A stretch of 64,000 bases of DNA from the NCBI GenBank assembly GCA_030686995.1, contig CM060685.1, positions 24,536,065-24,600,064 on the forward strand, read 5' to 3'. Below the pieces are notes generated by a model. The model saw only the letters and a list, made by a program, of their open reading frames with translations, made no database searches and was not told where the DNA came from. Below are positions 34,410 through 47,342 of this stretch, in pieces (the stretch's first letter is position 1; the number at the start of each line of letters is the position of its first letter). Source of the DNA: Artemisia argyi (Eukaryota > Streptophyta > Magnoliopsida > Asterales > Asteraceae). The translations under genes and the position numbers were made by a program.

Positions 34410-35560
34410 TTGCATTTATATGTGTATTGTGAAAAATTTATTAGGTCGCCCAATACATTGAATTACCTAGTCGCCCAAAGAATTTACTAACCATCTAGCA
34501 ACCCTTGTACTAGTTATATCAAATCAATGTACTTGTTAATTAATTTTATTGAACAATGTATTAGTTGCATTTAAGTGTGTAATGTGAAAAATTTATTAGG
34601 TCGCCCAAGAAATTGAACTACCTAGTCGCCCAAAGAATTTACTAACCATCTAGCAACCCTTGTACTAGTTATATCAAATCAATGTACTTGTTAATTAATT
34701 TTATTGAACAATGTATTAGTTGCACTTAAGTGTGTAATGTGAAAAATTTATTAGGTCGCCCAAGAAATTGAATTACCTAGTCGCCCAAAGAATTTACTAA
34801 CCATCTAGCAACCCTTGTACTAGTTATATCAAATCAATGTACTTGTTAATTAATTTTATTGAACAATGTATTAGTTGCATTTAAGTGTGTAATGTGAAAA
34901 ATTTATTAGGTCGCCCAAGAAATTGAACTACCTAGTCGCCCAAATAATTTACTAACCATCTAGCAACCCTTGTACTAGTTATATCAAATCAATGTACTTG
35001 TTAATTAATTTTATTGAACAATGTATTAGTTGCATTTAAGTGTGTAATGTGAAAATTTTATTAGGTCGCCCAAGAAATTGAACTACCTAGTCGCCCAAAT
35101 AATTTACTAACCATCTAGCAACCCTTGTACTAGTTATATCAAATCAATGTACTTGTTAATTAATTTTATTGAACAATGTATTAGTTGCATTTAAGTGTGT
35201 AATGTGAAAAATTTATTAGGTCGCCCAAGAAATTGAACTACCTAGTCGCCCAAATAATTTACTAACCATCTAGCAACCCTTGTACTAGTTATATCAAATC
35301 AATGTACTTGTTAATTAATTTTATTGAACTTGTATTAGTTGCATTTATGTTTGTAATGTGAAAAATTTATTAGGTCGCCCAAGAAATTGAACTACCTAGT
35401 CGCCCAAATAAGTTACTAACCATCTAGCAACCCTTGTACTAGTTATATCAAATCAATGTACTTGTTAATTAATTTTATTGAACTTGTATTAGTTGCATTT
35501 ATGTGCGTAAAGAAAAAGTTAAGTCACCCAAGAATTTGGAGTACATAGTCGCCCAATATA
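34410..35560. repeat. 155-bp tandem array with paired TCGCCCAA motifs
   Basis: Units start (at TTGCAT or TTGCAC) at 34,410, 34,565, 34,720, 34,875, 35,030, 35,185, 35,339 and 35,493, giving a period of 155 bp (154 for the last two) and about seven full units. Each unit holds GGTCGCCCAA and AGTCGCCCAA about 30 bp apart, so about 15 motif copies in all. The same AGTCGCCCAAGAA motif recurs in the terminal repeats. The array starts only about 55 bp upstream of the transposase start codon. Confidence 0.93.
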
Positions 35561-35654
35561 AACACTACATAGACATTGTGAATGTAGCATTATGTGAATT
35601 AGCTAAACTAGAAATGTCTATTGGTATTAGTCATTTTGGTTACACTTGTTTACT

Positions 35655-35656
<2 letters not shown>

Positions 35657-35722
<66 letters not shown>
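35657..35722. repeat. (TA)n microsatellite, 66 bp
   Basis: Uninterrupted TA dinucleotides follow the 155-bp array. Length is likely polymorphic and prone to assembly error. Confidence 0.95.
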
Positions 35723-35728
<6 letters not shown>

Positions 35729-35790
35729 TTAATTCTTATATTTATTTCTTTTATTAATATATACATATTTTTTTTATGTTTTATAAACAG

Positions 35791-36119
35791 AACCTGTTAA
35801 GAGGCGTTTATGGTTTGATGGCAAGGAAAAAATTGAGGTGGTCAAGGATGTAGATGAAACATGTGACGAGGTTGTCAAGAAAAAATTTGACTTGGATGTA
35901 GAGAAAACATGTGATGTAGATGTCAAAAAAAAATGTGAGGAGAAATGGAGTCAAGAAGCAGGAAAGGAAACAAGTCAAATTTACAAATCTAAGAAACAGG
36001 AAAAAAAAGATATCCAAGACGAAGAAGAATTACGTGAAGCCTTAGCCGAAGAAGATAGGGCTGAAAGAGAAATGGAGGAGAGAATCAGGGAGGACCAGGA
36101 GTTCGAGGATATGGTGTAA
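35791..36119 (+). CDS. charged orphan exon, unidentified
   Basis: A splice acceptor (TTATAAACAG, ending 35,790) opens a frame reading PVKRRLWFDGKEKIEVV and ending EDQEFEDMV at a TAA at 36,117-36,119. The frame is about 109 codons, almost entirely Lys/Glu/Asp, with repeats of the type DVDETCDEVVKKK. It could form a coiled coil. No first exon is identified upstream because the 155-bp array and TA repeat occupy that space. It may be the 3' exon of a cargo gene related to the acidic middle region of the Ulp-like proteins. Confidence 0.4.
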
Positions 36120-36376
36120 CATATTTAAATTTCAATGTCGAAAAACTAATTTATATGTTTCCTGCACTTCAATTAGTTTAACCTTGTCTGTAATATATTA
36201 TTTGTAGTAATGCTTCAATTAGTTTAGAGGCCTCATTAGTTTAACCTTGTCTGCAATTCAATTGTACCATCTTATATGTTATTTATTTGAAGTACTAAGC
36301 TATGAATGGTTATTTATTGCAACATTATATAAACACATACATTGCATCATCTCTTTAAACACAAAACAAACACACT

Positions 36377-37444
36377 ATGGCTCAACTCTCTGATGAAATT
36401 ATCTTGTTCGGGATACTAACAAGGGTGCCAGCAAAGGCTGTTGGTCGCTTCAAGACTGTTTGTAAGGCATGGAATGCTTCACTTTCAGGAAATGCCTTTG
36501 TAAAGGATCATTGTTCTCGCTCGGCAATTCCATGTAATCAAAAAGTTCTCCTAATTGAAAACCAAACCTGCTCAATTCATTCAATCAAATTTGAAACCCA
36601 TCATTACGAGACATACACAAGCATGACCATCCCTTTCAATCATCACTCATATGATCCTCTATTGAATGCCTTCTCTATACTATCACATTTGAATGGATTA
36701 TTGTGTGTTTGTGATAAGTTCACTTCCGAGTTGTTCCTTTAGAACCCAGTCACTACCGCTTTCAAACGATTGCCACACCCATATTCCAACAATTTCTATA
36801 ATGATATTCTTGATGCAGTTGGTCTGTATACCAACACGTACGATGATTTCAAAGTCCTTTACATAAGGCGTAGGGATGATAAGATTACTGTCAATTTGTA
36901 TTCTAGGAGTGACGAATCATGGAGAAACATACCTCTTACATTACCATCGGAGTATCTAACCACCCGTTACTATTGGTCATCTGGTACTTTGTGTGGTGGT
37001 ATTCTTTATTTCACGGTTACCGACTCAATGGTTGGAGGTAGCCATTTCATGATTTCTTTTGATGTAAATTCGGAGCAATTTAGTATGATAAGCTTTCCAC
37101 CGATTCCTAACCACGGAATCGCTCAAATTCGTTTAGTGAATGCACAAGATGAGCTAGTAATGTTTGCTGCCACTGGCTATCGTGAGATGAAAATTGACAT
37201 GTGGCTCCTTCAAAAAGATACATGGTATCGTATCCATTCATTTCCTGTAATATCACTCAATTTGTGGTGCTCAATAACACATTATGTGACAAACGGAAAT
37301 AAGTGGTTTGTGATGGCAAAATTTCAGAAGATTTTTGAAATTGATACTGGTGTGATGTGGTTTGACCGTTTTTATCCAGTTACTTCTTGGACGTGTTGTG
37401 ATGGTGCGTTGTTTACGGAGACCCTTGTTTCACCTAGTATCTAG
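36377..37444 (+). pseudogene. F-box protein 2, one in-frame TAG
   Basis: ATG at 36,377 opens an F-box (LSDEIILFGILTRVPAKAVGRFKTVCKAWNASL), then an FBA-like region (HLNGLLCVC ... NPVTTAFKRLPHPYS ... DDFKVLYIRRR ... SWRNIPL ... GTLCGGILYF) ending at 37,444, about 355 codons. A TAG at 36,740-36,742 interrupts it in frame at the position of the conserved Trp before NP (TGG to TAG by one base). Everything downstream remains open. A TATATAAA-like motif and short leader precede the ATG. In other respects it matches F-box 1 in layout, suggesting a related cargo gene family. Without readthrough it would give a 121-residue F-box fragment. Confidence 0.85.
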
Positions 37445-37784
37445 GATATTTAATGTTTTAATTTTTAAAATTTGTAATGTTTTACTTTTTAGTATTAGTA
37501 GTTTTTCATGTTTTATTAATGAACTATATGGTTAATGCCATGTATTGAACCATCCCTAGTAGTAGTTAATGAACTATAGTAGTAGTTAATTAAATTCAAT
37601 GTGAATCAACCATCTCTTGTACTAGTGAATTTAATTCCATCCCTTTTCTTATTAAAAAGGCTCACAAACACTCTTTCTTACATTACTAATAATTCCCTAA
37701 TAAATAAAACAAAATAGCCATGTATCTTCTTCATCCGGTAGGTCATACCGTAGGAACAATCATGAATACTATGATGTTGCTAAT

Positions 37785-38147
37785 ATGACACATTGCAATT
37801 GTCGTCCGCAGCCACATCCGCTAATTGAAAGAGTTGCTTGGACTCCTACAAACCCCGGAAGAAGGTTCAGAAAATGTCCTAGAAGCAGCTGTGGTGTTTA
37901 TGGTTTTATTGACCCCGAGTTACCGTCACAATATTACATAGACTTGCTTTATAGGGAACATGAAGAGAAAGTGCGTGTAATGAATGAACAAGGAAATGTG
38001 GCAAATTCAGAAGATTCAAAGCAAAGTATTGGAACGTTGAAAAAAGAAATTATGCAGTTAAAGGCTAAATCAAAATTTCATGATGGACTTATGTTTTTAT
38101 TTACTTTGTTATTTGTCATAATTTTCATTATGCATTATGCTTGTTAA
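37785..38147 (+). CDS. GRF zinc-finger protein with coiled coil and C-terminal membrane helix
   Basis: The frame is 120 codons. A GRF-type zinc finger occupies residues 4-50 (CNCRPQPHPLIERVAWTP, NPGRRFRKCPRSSCGVYGF with the conserved GRxFxxC core). A helical charged segment (EHEEKVRVMNEQGN ... IGTLKKEIMQLKAK) and a final hydrophobic helix (LMFLFTLLFVIIFIMHYAC) follow. GRF fingers bind single-stranded nucleic acid. Small GRF plus membrane-helix proteins are common in plant genomes, often near transposons. The frame is open upstream of this ATG for about 20 codons (SSSGRSYRRNNHEYYD) but the preceding ATG at 37,721 is out of frame, so the original start may have been lost. Confidence 0.75.
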   Translation: MTHCNCRPQPHPLIERVAWTPTNPGRRFRKCPRSSCGVYGFIDPELPSQYYIDLLYREHEEKVRVMNEQGNVANSEDSKQSIGTLKKEIMQLKAKSKFHDGLMFLFTLLFVIIFIMHYAC

Positions 38148-41062
38148 ATTAGCTTGAATCCTGCTACGAAGTTGGATATGGTTGATGGTGTACTTGTATT
38201 TGTGACTGTTATGCAATTGTGCTTTATGTTTTTTTTTTAATGATGAATTATTCCCAACATTCAGGTTAGTTTAATATAAATATTTACCGTTGGCATACTG
38301 CTAATTACTTAGACAAAATCACATACAGTTTTAAAAATATACCAAGTGTCATACATACATAACCATCTTGTAATGACCATCATACACCAAACCTGCTAAT
38401 CACTAATAACTAATAACCACACATGCTAATGACCATCATATACAATCTTGTATTTCCAGAAGTAATCTACCATTCGTTCACGATAAGCAATAGCTGTTTC
38501 TCTAGGATCGGCCGCCTCTAATGATATATTAAGACCCAAACGGTAAAGATTTATGCAAACCCATACTCCGCAGTCACCATATACACTGCATTGTCTGGGG
38601 GCATCATCTTGGTATCTCCATGTTATCGCATAACCATTGGCGTCAATTCCTTTAGCCTTCAACACTCCCTCCTGGTCAAGATACTTTGGCAGCCAATATC
38701 CAAAAGTTTCAGGCATTGTCTCTTCCCACCACTGTTTACCTCTTGAAAATTCAGGTAAGGAATCATATATTGTGACAACACTGGTACGTATATGAAGCGA
38801 CCCTAAAGCCCAGTGCTTTTTAGGTTGGTTTATTGGAAATAATACCTACATTATAGAAAAAAAATGCAATTTAAAACATAAAAAAATAAAATTCGTAGAG
38901 AATATACATCATCTAACATGATAAGATAACATATACATACCTTTTCAACATCACACCATGTCACTCCATACTTTCGGCCGTTTGCCCAGTAGCTTCGGAG
39001 GTTACCGGACATGACACACGCACTAAAAAATGCACCGGCCATAGCCCAATCAGCGTCTGATGGTCGGAGCGCCCACATTAAATCTACCCATACATCTAGG
39101 TGCTGTTTTTAGTATATACATGTTAATACGGACAGTTAAGTTGAAACATAAATACACATTTTTCATGGAAAAAACAAATCTTGAATTGTTTCAAAATCCA
39201 ACTAGGGGAACAAATGCATTTATATAAGCAAAGACTCAATAGGAAAAAGCAACTAGGGGAACAAATGCACTTATATAAGCAACAATCCTTAGAATATGAT
39301 TAACCAAGCAAAGTAGCAGCCCTAAAACATAAGACAGACCCTAGGTTCAATCACACTAATGATTAAGCAAATAAGCTTATCCAAATAAGCTGATAGTGGT
39401 GATTATGTACTCCAAACGCTGAGATTAAAATTTCACCAAACGCTGATGCACAGGGGTGATTCAGGTTCAAACTACTTAAAACCAAACACCCCTATAAGTT
39501 GACTGTCTCACTAAAGTGCAACAAATAATCCACAATCCAATTCCAAACACCAAATTCAGATACAACTATATCAAATAGAACCAAAACAATACAGAAAACA
39601 CAGATCTCAGATGCAAAATCAACTCAGAAATACAAAACCAACAGATACTAAGATAATCAGTAATGAAACAATGACTTAAACTAAATCCATGTATGATAAT
39701 ATAAGCAACTATAATGAAACAATAACTACTTAAAAACAAAATTTAAGCAATAACAAATAAATCAAAGCTACTAATATTATAATTATCCAATATGATACTA
39801 AAAAGGCAAGAAATTCAAATAAATTAACAGTTATACGTACCTCATCCCTAAGCCATCCTGAGCTAAAATCACCATGTCCCAATAAACACTGCCAGAAACG
39901 AAGATCAACAACCGTATCTCCCCATGAAAAATAAAACATAGTATCATCTTTTTCCTTTAAAAACTTTTTTTTATGTAAACTGGCTCAGCGACCTTTGTTT
40001 TCTTCGCCTTGGGACGTCTTGTCAGGCTCTGAAATAGAAAAAAATTGATTAAATGAATTTAAATTGCAATATAACGAGAAATATATAGTCAGTGTGACAT
40101 ACCTCTACAAAGGGTTCAAATTGGAATACTTCCAATTTATCATCAAAATCAAGAGCTTCAATAGGGGATATGTTAGCATGATTGATCCTAGATGAACGCT
40201 TTCTTAATGTTATTGGCGTAGTGTCTGGTGGATTTGTATAGGGTGACTGGTAATATCTCCCTAATTTCTTCTTCCTTTTAACTTCTTTGAAAATAGCTCT
40301 GACATTTTCAGTCTAAACAGAAACAATGATATCATTACAAACACGTAGTAATATCTTTTAGTTAAAAACTAGTAAATTTACGTTTATATTGTCAGCAATG
40401 GTAAAAAATGATTTATATCTCACAAACCCTGGATAAACTTATTATTTTAAAATAACTGGGAAAACATTTTTTTTTTGTCATTTGTCCAATTTAAATATGT
40501 TATTAATATAAAAGTGGATAAACTTACTATTGTATTAATAAGCTAAATAACTTTACCTTAACAACTTCGTCATCGTTGTCATCACTAACACATATATATT
40601 CTATTCCGTCGTTCTTTTCTGAGCAAGTCCCCTCCCCTGCAGGTTCATATATCTCTTCAGCACCCTCCATAGCAGCTTGTCCTGCTGTTTCAGCGACAAC
40701 CGTATCCATTTTTACAGTTGTTTCATTCCCATCTTCAAATGCTGGTTTTTCAATATCCGCCAACTCACCTGACTGTTCGTATACATTTTTAGATGTATTA
40801 CAAACAGCATCGCCTGCTATATCAGCCATAACGGCATCCGATACTTCATGTGTTTCATCGTTTTCTTTTACTTCTGTATCCACAACCATCGATTCCTAAA
40901 AAACAAGCGGTGAATGTAGTGAACATACAATAAACAAAATACAAATGAAAGAATAAAAAGGAAAGAATACCTGTTGAGGAGTTTGATCAAACCCATCATA
41001 ACCAATATCTGAGAACGTTTCATTCAGATTTGGTAAGGGGGTACAATCAAAATTGGGCTCAT

Positions 41063-42655
41063 TGTAACACCCCCAAAATTTGATACAGCGGAAGACTCAA
41101 CAAGCTTTCGGGGTGCTACGGGGATTGGTATCCAATCAAGTCATGAAAGAATGAGATAAAGTAAACATAAGAAAAACACAACCAAAACGGGTTTTAAAGT
41201 CTACATTTATCCCAAGAATTATCCAAAGTAAGGCCCAAAAGAAATAAACATAGGTCCACAATAGTTTATCAGAGTTTTAGAAAAATAGATCCATAACCGG
41301 TGCCATTGCCAAGCCTCCAATCCAAGCATCCATAGAGCATCACTTAACTTCCTGAGAAAACGTGCTAAAAGTCAGCTTTCGCTGGTGAGATCATAGGTTT
41401 AAATTCATCTAACAATATAGTGGACATATACGCAAAACGCTTGCTAGCTAGACTAAGGATTTACTAAAAGCCTGCGGATACCCTCCGCTCCATCATAACA
41501 CACGGATACCCTCCGTTCTAACATAGATATTCAGGTAACCCCCGCAATATCAAATACTCGGATAACCTCGGAAGTATTAATAACCTATAGGTGCACACTA
41601 CAGTATCTAAATAAGCCAACCTTGAATAGTACACATGAACCGTGTGACTAAAGCTGACAATTCCAAATAAGCCAACCTTGAATAGCACACATAAAATGTG
41701 ACTAAAGCTGACAAAATATCCTAGTCCATACGCATAGCAAGTTTAGAAAAGAATATAAAAGCGATAATAGTCCACATAAAACAATTTGCACGTTTCTCAC
41801 CCCAAGTATTGAAAACATAGTTCAAGATTAAATGTGGGGCTTTGACTCACCTCAAGTCCAGAAATCAGTAAGAAGAAATCGGTAGAAATGAGATGTATAG
41901 TAACTCAAAAGACGGCAACTCTTGGCATGACCTTCTATATCCTAAGAAATAGGTCTCGAAAATCTTCAAGGATTAAGAAAACCGCGCGTGAACTAATGGA
42001 TCTAATAGATCTAGTGATGGGGAAATGATTAGTGGTGTTTTTAGGTGGTGTTGGAGGGTGGTTAGGCGGCGGCAGCCACCTAGTGGTAATGGTGGCTAGG
42101 GTTTTTGGTAAGAAGAAGAAGATGAGGGGGAGAGAGATGTATTGGTGAGGGTTGTGTTTTGTTTTTGTGTTCCAGGTACCACAAGGACGAATTTTGTTGT
42201 CACTCTTTTATTTTTATTTTTATTTTCATTTCTTTCTTTCTTTCTTATAACAATAATAATACTAATAACAATAATAAAAATAAAAGTATTATTATATTTA
42301 GGGTAAGGTGGCTAGGTGTAGAATACACGGACCAAAACCCGAAACTCGTTTCAAACATTTAATATCTCACGAGACGTTCCCGAAATAAATATATATAGTC
42401 GAGTCCGTAAACTCAAGACATAAAATTTTTGTTAGGTTATTCTAGTGCCGGAGTCAACGTAGTGCCAATAAAATCTCGAAATAAATTCTCATCACATCGA
42501 TAATCCAAATTGATTCAATAAAATTTTAAATATAATCAACCAAAATATTGGTTTTTATAAGTTCGTTACGAATAAAATTTCAAATATAAATTTATAAACG
42601 AACTTTTACGTAATGCGGGTTTTCAAAATGGCTCCCTAATTTGCCAGTTGTCACA
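41063..42655 (-). repeat. 3' LTR of the gypsy element
   Basis: 1593 bp, pairing with 48,753-50,356. Visible differences include an extra TGTGTGTGGTT-like stretch at about 49,861 in the partner and scattered transitions. Both carry a (TTTA/TTTC)n and ATAATAATA-rich block. Confidence 0.93.
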
Positions 42656-42659
42656 TCCT

Positions 42660-45600
42660 CCCAGCCTCAGAAGAAACCCGTCCCGGGTTTCTCTCGGAAC
42701 AATCCATCTACGAAGTGAAAAGCTTCGGATATCTCTTTCGGAACTCGTCCTTACGTTCCCACATAAATTCGATCCATGTCGGGAATTCCAACGAACCTTG
42801 ACGAGTGGAATGCGACTTCGCTTGAGTCGCTTAATCTCATGATCCAAAATCTCAATCGGCTCTTCCACAAAGTTCAATTTCTCATCAACACGAATATCTT
42901 TCATTGGTATTCTCATCAGAAAGACACTTCTTCAAATTACTAACATGAAACACATCGTGAACTTTACTCAGTTCTTGTGGTAATTCCAACATATAAGCCA
43001 CGGGCCCAATTCTTTCTAAAAGAAGAAATGGTCCAATGTAGCGGGGGTTGAGTTTCCCACGTTTCCCGAAACGTATCACACCTTTCCAAGGCGAGACCTT
43101 CCGCATCACTTTGTCTCCAACCTGGAACTCTAGGGGTTTACGTTGATCGACATAACTTTTCTGCCTATCTCTAGCTGCTAGCAATCGATCACGAATTTGA
43201 GTCACTTTTTCAGTAGTCTCCAATATAAGTTCGGGGCCTGTGAGTTGACTATCTCCAACTTCAGCCCAACCAATAGGCGAATAGCATTTACGACCATATA
43301 AAGCTTCAAATGGTGCAGCTTTAAGACTTGTGTGGTAGCTATTATTATAGGAGAATTCCGCAAGGGGTAGATATTTCTCCTAGCCTTTACCAAAGTCTAT
43401 AATGCATGCACGAAGCATATCTTCCAAAGTCTGAATAGTCCTCTCACTTTGACCATCGGTTTGGGGATGATATGCAATACTCATATCAAGTCTCGTCCCC
43501 AAAGCGGTTTGAAGTGATCGCCACAAAGCTGACGTAAAGCGGCTATCGCGATCAGAAATAATCGATATCGGGACTCCATGTCGAGAAATAATTTCCTTCA
43601 TATACAACCTCGCAAGTTTGTCGACACTATCATCTTCACTAATCGCCAGGAAATGAGCAGACTTAGTCAATCGATCCACAATTACCCAGATAGTGTCATA
43701 ACCGCTAGCTGTCTTAGGTAATTTGGTAATAAAGTCCATTGTAATCCGCTCCCATTTCCAAACTGGGAGTTCTGGCTGCGTCAATAATCCTGACGGTCTT
43801 TGATGTTCTGCCTTAACCTTAGAGCAAGTCAAAGACTTACTAATGTACAACGCTATATCTGCCTTCATATTTGGCCACCAATATAACTTTTTCAAATCCT
43901 GGTACATCTTGTCAGACACAGGATGACTAGAGTATCTTGACTTATGCGACTCGTGCATAATCAACTCTCGAATTCCTTCATACAAAGGTACCCAATTTCG
44001 CTCTCTAAAACATAATACTCCATCAGAACACTTAGCAAATCCCTTCTCATTTTCTGCCATCCCAAATATTTTCTTAGCAGGTCGATTTTCTGCTTTCAAC
44101 GCTTCCGTTTGAGCTTCTAATATTTGAGACGGTAATGGCGATACGATAGTCATTCCTAATGACCTAACTCGTAACGATGGAATTCTCCCCTTTCGACTAA
44201 GAGCATCAGCAACAACGTTTGCTTTACTAGGATGGTAGCGAATTTCACAATCGTAATCGCTTAGCAACTCAATCCAACGTCGCTGTCTCATGTTAAGCTC
44301 TTTTTGTTTCAAAATGTGTTGTAGACTTTTGTGGTCAGTAAACACTACGCACTTGGTTCCATACAAGTAATGTCTCCATATCCTTAAAGCAAAAACCACA
44401 GCACCTAACTCCAAATCATGGGTGGTGTAGTTCTTCTCGTGCTTCTTGAGCTGTCGGGAAGCATAAGCTATCACTTTCTCTCGTTGCATTAACACAGCTC
44501 CCAAACCTTTATGAGAAGCGTCACAATAGACGACGAAGTCCTCGTTACCTTTAGGTAACGCTAAGATAGGAGCACTACACAACATCTCCTTAAGTAACTG
44601 AAATGCCTCCTCTTCCTTATCTCCCCATTCGTACTTAACACTCCTTTGAGTCAATTTGGTCAACGGTTTTGCTATATTCGAAAATCTCTCAATGAATCTT
44701 CGGTAATAACCGGCTAATCCCAAAAATTGACGAACTTCTGTTGGGGTCGTAGGTGCAGCCCAATGTTTAATCGCTTCAATCTTAGCAGGATCTACATGAA
44801 CTCCTTGTCTATCAATCACATGACCCAGAAATTGTACCGTCGGAAACCAAAATTCACATTTAGAAAATTTAGCATACAGTTTCTCCTTCCTGAGCAATTC
44901 TAAGATAAGTCTTAGATGCTCCTCATGCTCCTTCTCATTCTTCGAATAAATTAGAATGTCATCGATGAACACAATCACAAACTTATCTAAGTAAGGCTTA
45001 CACACCCGATTCATGAGATCCATGAATACCGCCAGTGCGTTAGTCAACCCAAACGGCATCACCTGAAACTCGTAATGCCCGTAACGGGTTCTGAAAGCCG
45101 TTTTTGGAATATCTTCCTCGCGAACTCGAAGCTGACGATATCCCGATCTCAAATCGATCTTTGAATACACACTCGATCCTTGAAGCTGATCGAACAAATC
45201 GTCAATCTTTGGTAACGGGTATCTATTCCTCACCGTTAACTTGTTCAACTCTCGATAATCAATACACATACGAAACGATCCATCCTTCTTCTTCACAAAT
45301 AAGACCGGGGCTCCCCTAGGTGAAAAACTTGGTCTTATAAATCCTTTTTCGGCTAACTCTGCTAATTGTTTTGACAACTCTTCCAGTTCAGTAGGTGCAA
45401 GACGATAAGGCGTTCGGGCTACAGGTGCAACACCAGGTATCAACTCAATCTGAAACTCTACTTGTCTAGTAGGCGGGATTCCCGACAAATCATCGAGAAA
45501 CACATCCGAAAAATCTCGAACTATAGACACATCTCCAATGCATCTTTCCTTCTTCTCCTTCCCTCCTTTCTCAGAAATTTGAGCTAAGAAAAGGCAACAT

Positions 45601-46210
45601 CCTTTTTCCATTAGCTTCGGTAATTTAGTGCAAGATATGCCACTAATCTAGATGGGCCTCTCAATTCCTTTCGATCTCCTGGTATGTTCAGAATCTCCTT
45701 GCCGTAAGGCACACACACGATCTTCTCATCGCGAAGTATATGAGCATGATACTTCGACAACAAATCCATACCAATAATGACATCAAAACTTCCTAATGTG
45801 ACGGGTAGAAGATCTATGTTGAAAGGACGATTCAGAAAGTTTAACGTGCAACCGCGAATGATAGTCCTAATCCTTTCTATGTTCCCATTAGCTAACTCTA
45901 CATCATAACCAATTCCTAAGGCCATCGGGGGTTTCTCTAGTAAGGGTGCAAACTTAGTGGACACAAAACTCTTATCGGAACCCGTATCAAATAGTTTGGA
46001 TGCATAACGATTATTGAGAAGGAATGTACCAGTAACGACATTCGGATCTTCTCCTCTCTCATTTCCAGGTGCATACACTCTTCCATGAGCAACTCCAGCT
46101 TCCACACGTTGGTTCCCATTATCTTGTCGTCCACGGTTTCCTCCAGCTCCACGGTTCTCTACACTCATTCCTATAATGTCCCTTCTTTCCACATCCATAA
46201 CAAGTAACAT
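42660..46210 (-). pseudogene. gypsy Pol: protease, RT, RNase H, integrase, chromodomain-like tail
   Basis: Protease has LFDTGSDKSF (about 45,980). Reverse transcriptase has [19 protein letters not shown] and FIDDILIYS. RNase H has [15 protein letters not shown]. Integrase has a zinc-binding N-terminus and a core with [21 protein letters not shown] and [13 protein letters not shown]. The tail reads [22 protein letters not shown], then RSRIPLVKVRWN. Lesions I can place are a frameshift near 45,640 between protease and RT, a TAG at 43,380-43,382 where the family has Trp, a small deletion near 42,905, and a 1-bp loss near 42,770. The polyprotein is therefore not intact. Confidence 0.9.
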
Positions 46211-47342
46211 TTGCCTTACTCATAGTTTCAAGAGTAGCTTGAACCATAGCAAGGGGTCGTGCTCTACAATCCCTAGCTACATGTCCTCTCCTTGAGCAAC
46301 TCTGACAAATCACAGTACATTGTCCTGTACGATTCTTGTAGCAACGACCACACTTGGGTGCATCACCATTTTGGTTCCTTTTATCTCCATTCCCAATAGC
46401 ATAAGCCTTAGCAACAGCTTGTCGCTTGTTTCGGTGATCATTACCATTAGGGTGATGGTCTCTCTTTCTCTTTCCATTCTTATCCTTATCAGCTCCTTCC
46501 AATTCCAATGAATCCATTAATTGTTGAGCGATTGTGATGGCCTCATGGATATTTGCAGGTCTAGCAGCAATCACATAATTCTTTGTAGCCACAGGCAACC
46601 CATCGGTATACCGCTCAATCTTTTGAGTCTCAGTTCTAACCATATCGGGGCAAAGCAAGGCCAACTCCTGGCAACGACGATTGTAAGTCGCCATATCAGT
46701 ACCCTTCACTTTGTGATTCCAAAACTCAATCTCCAGCTTCTTAACCTCATTTCTTGGGCAGTAAGTCTGAATCAGCAAAGACTTAAATTGCTCCCAAGTC
46801 GTAGCATAAGCCACATCACTTCCAACCGAATTACGGTAATTATTCCACCAAGTTAAAGCTTCATCCTTGAAAGTAAAAGAAGCAAACTTTACCTTCGCAT
46901 TCTCCGCACAACCACTGACATTAAACACTAACTCAGTCTTCTCTATCCACCTGACCAAGTATACCACTCCTTCAGTTCCACCAAACTCAATGGGTCCACA
47001 AATTTTAAACTCCTTGTAGTTACATCCATTAGCACGAACAGGTGGGAATATTCCAGCAGAATTGTTGGAATGATTTGACTCAGCTAGTAGCTCAGCAACT
47101 CGTTGCTCCACAAGTTGATTGATCATTGCTTGATCCACAGTAGGTGCATTAAGTGGAACATGATCATTGTCTCCCTGAACATCAACATTTCGATTCCTGT
47201 TTTTGTGGTTGGTAGTGTCCAGGTTGTCAGGAGTAGGGGTCTCAACATTTCGAGTAGGACGGCGTCCTCGACGACCAGGGGTAGTCGTTGCAGGACCAGT
47301 TCTGGTAGCTCTAACAGGGTTTCGTCGTGAGGCAATTAACAT
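46119..47342 (-). pseudogene. gypsy Gag
   Basis: The frame has the retrotransposon Gag core (FKICGPIEFGGTEGVVYLVRW, EALTWWNNYRNSVG, WEQFKSLLIQTYCPRNE, DMATYNRRCQELALLCPD) and two zinc knuckles at the end (CQSCSRRGHVARDC and CYGCGKKGHYRNEC). It leaves the protease frame by a one-base indel near 46,170, immediately after the second knuckle. In this clade Gag and Pol normally share one frame, so this is a lesion. An acidic open frame at 47,705-48,151 on the same strand lies in the leader and may be a Gag N-terminal part or an accessory frame. Confidence 0.88.

Noticed and set aside
34410..35560. CRISPR-like array
   Set aside because: Whole 155-bp units are repeated without unique spacers, in a plant transposon; it is a minisatellite.
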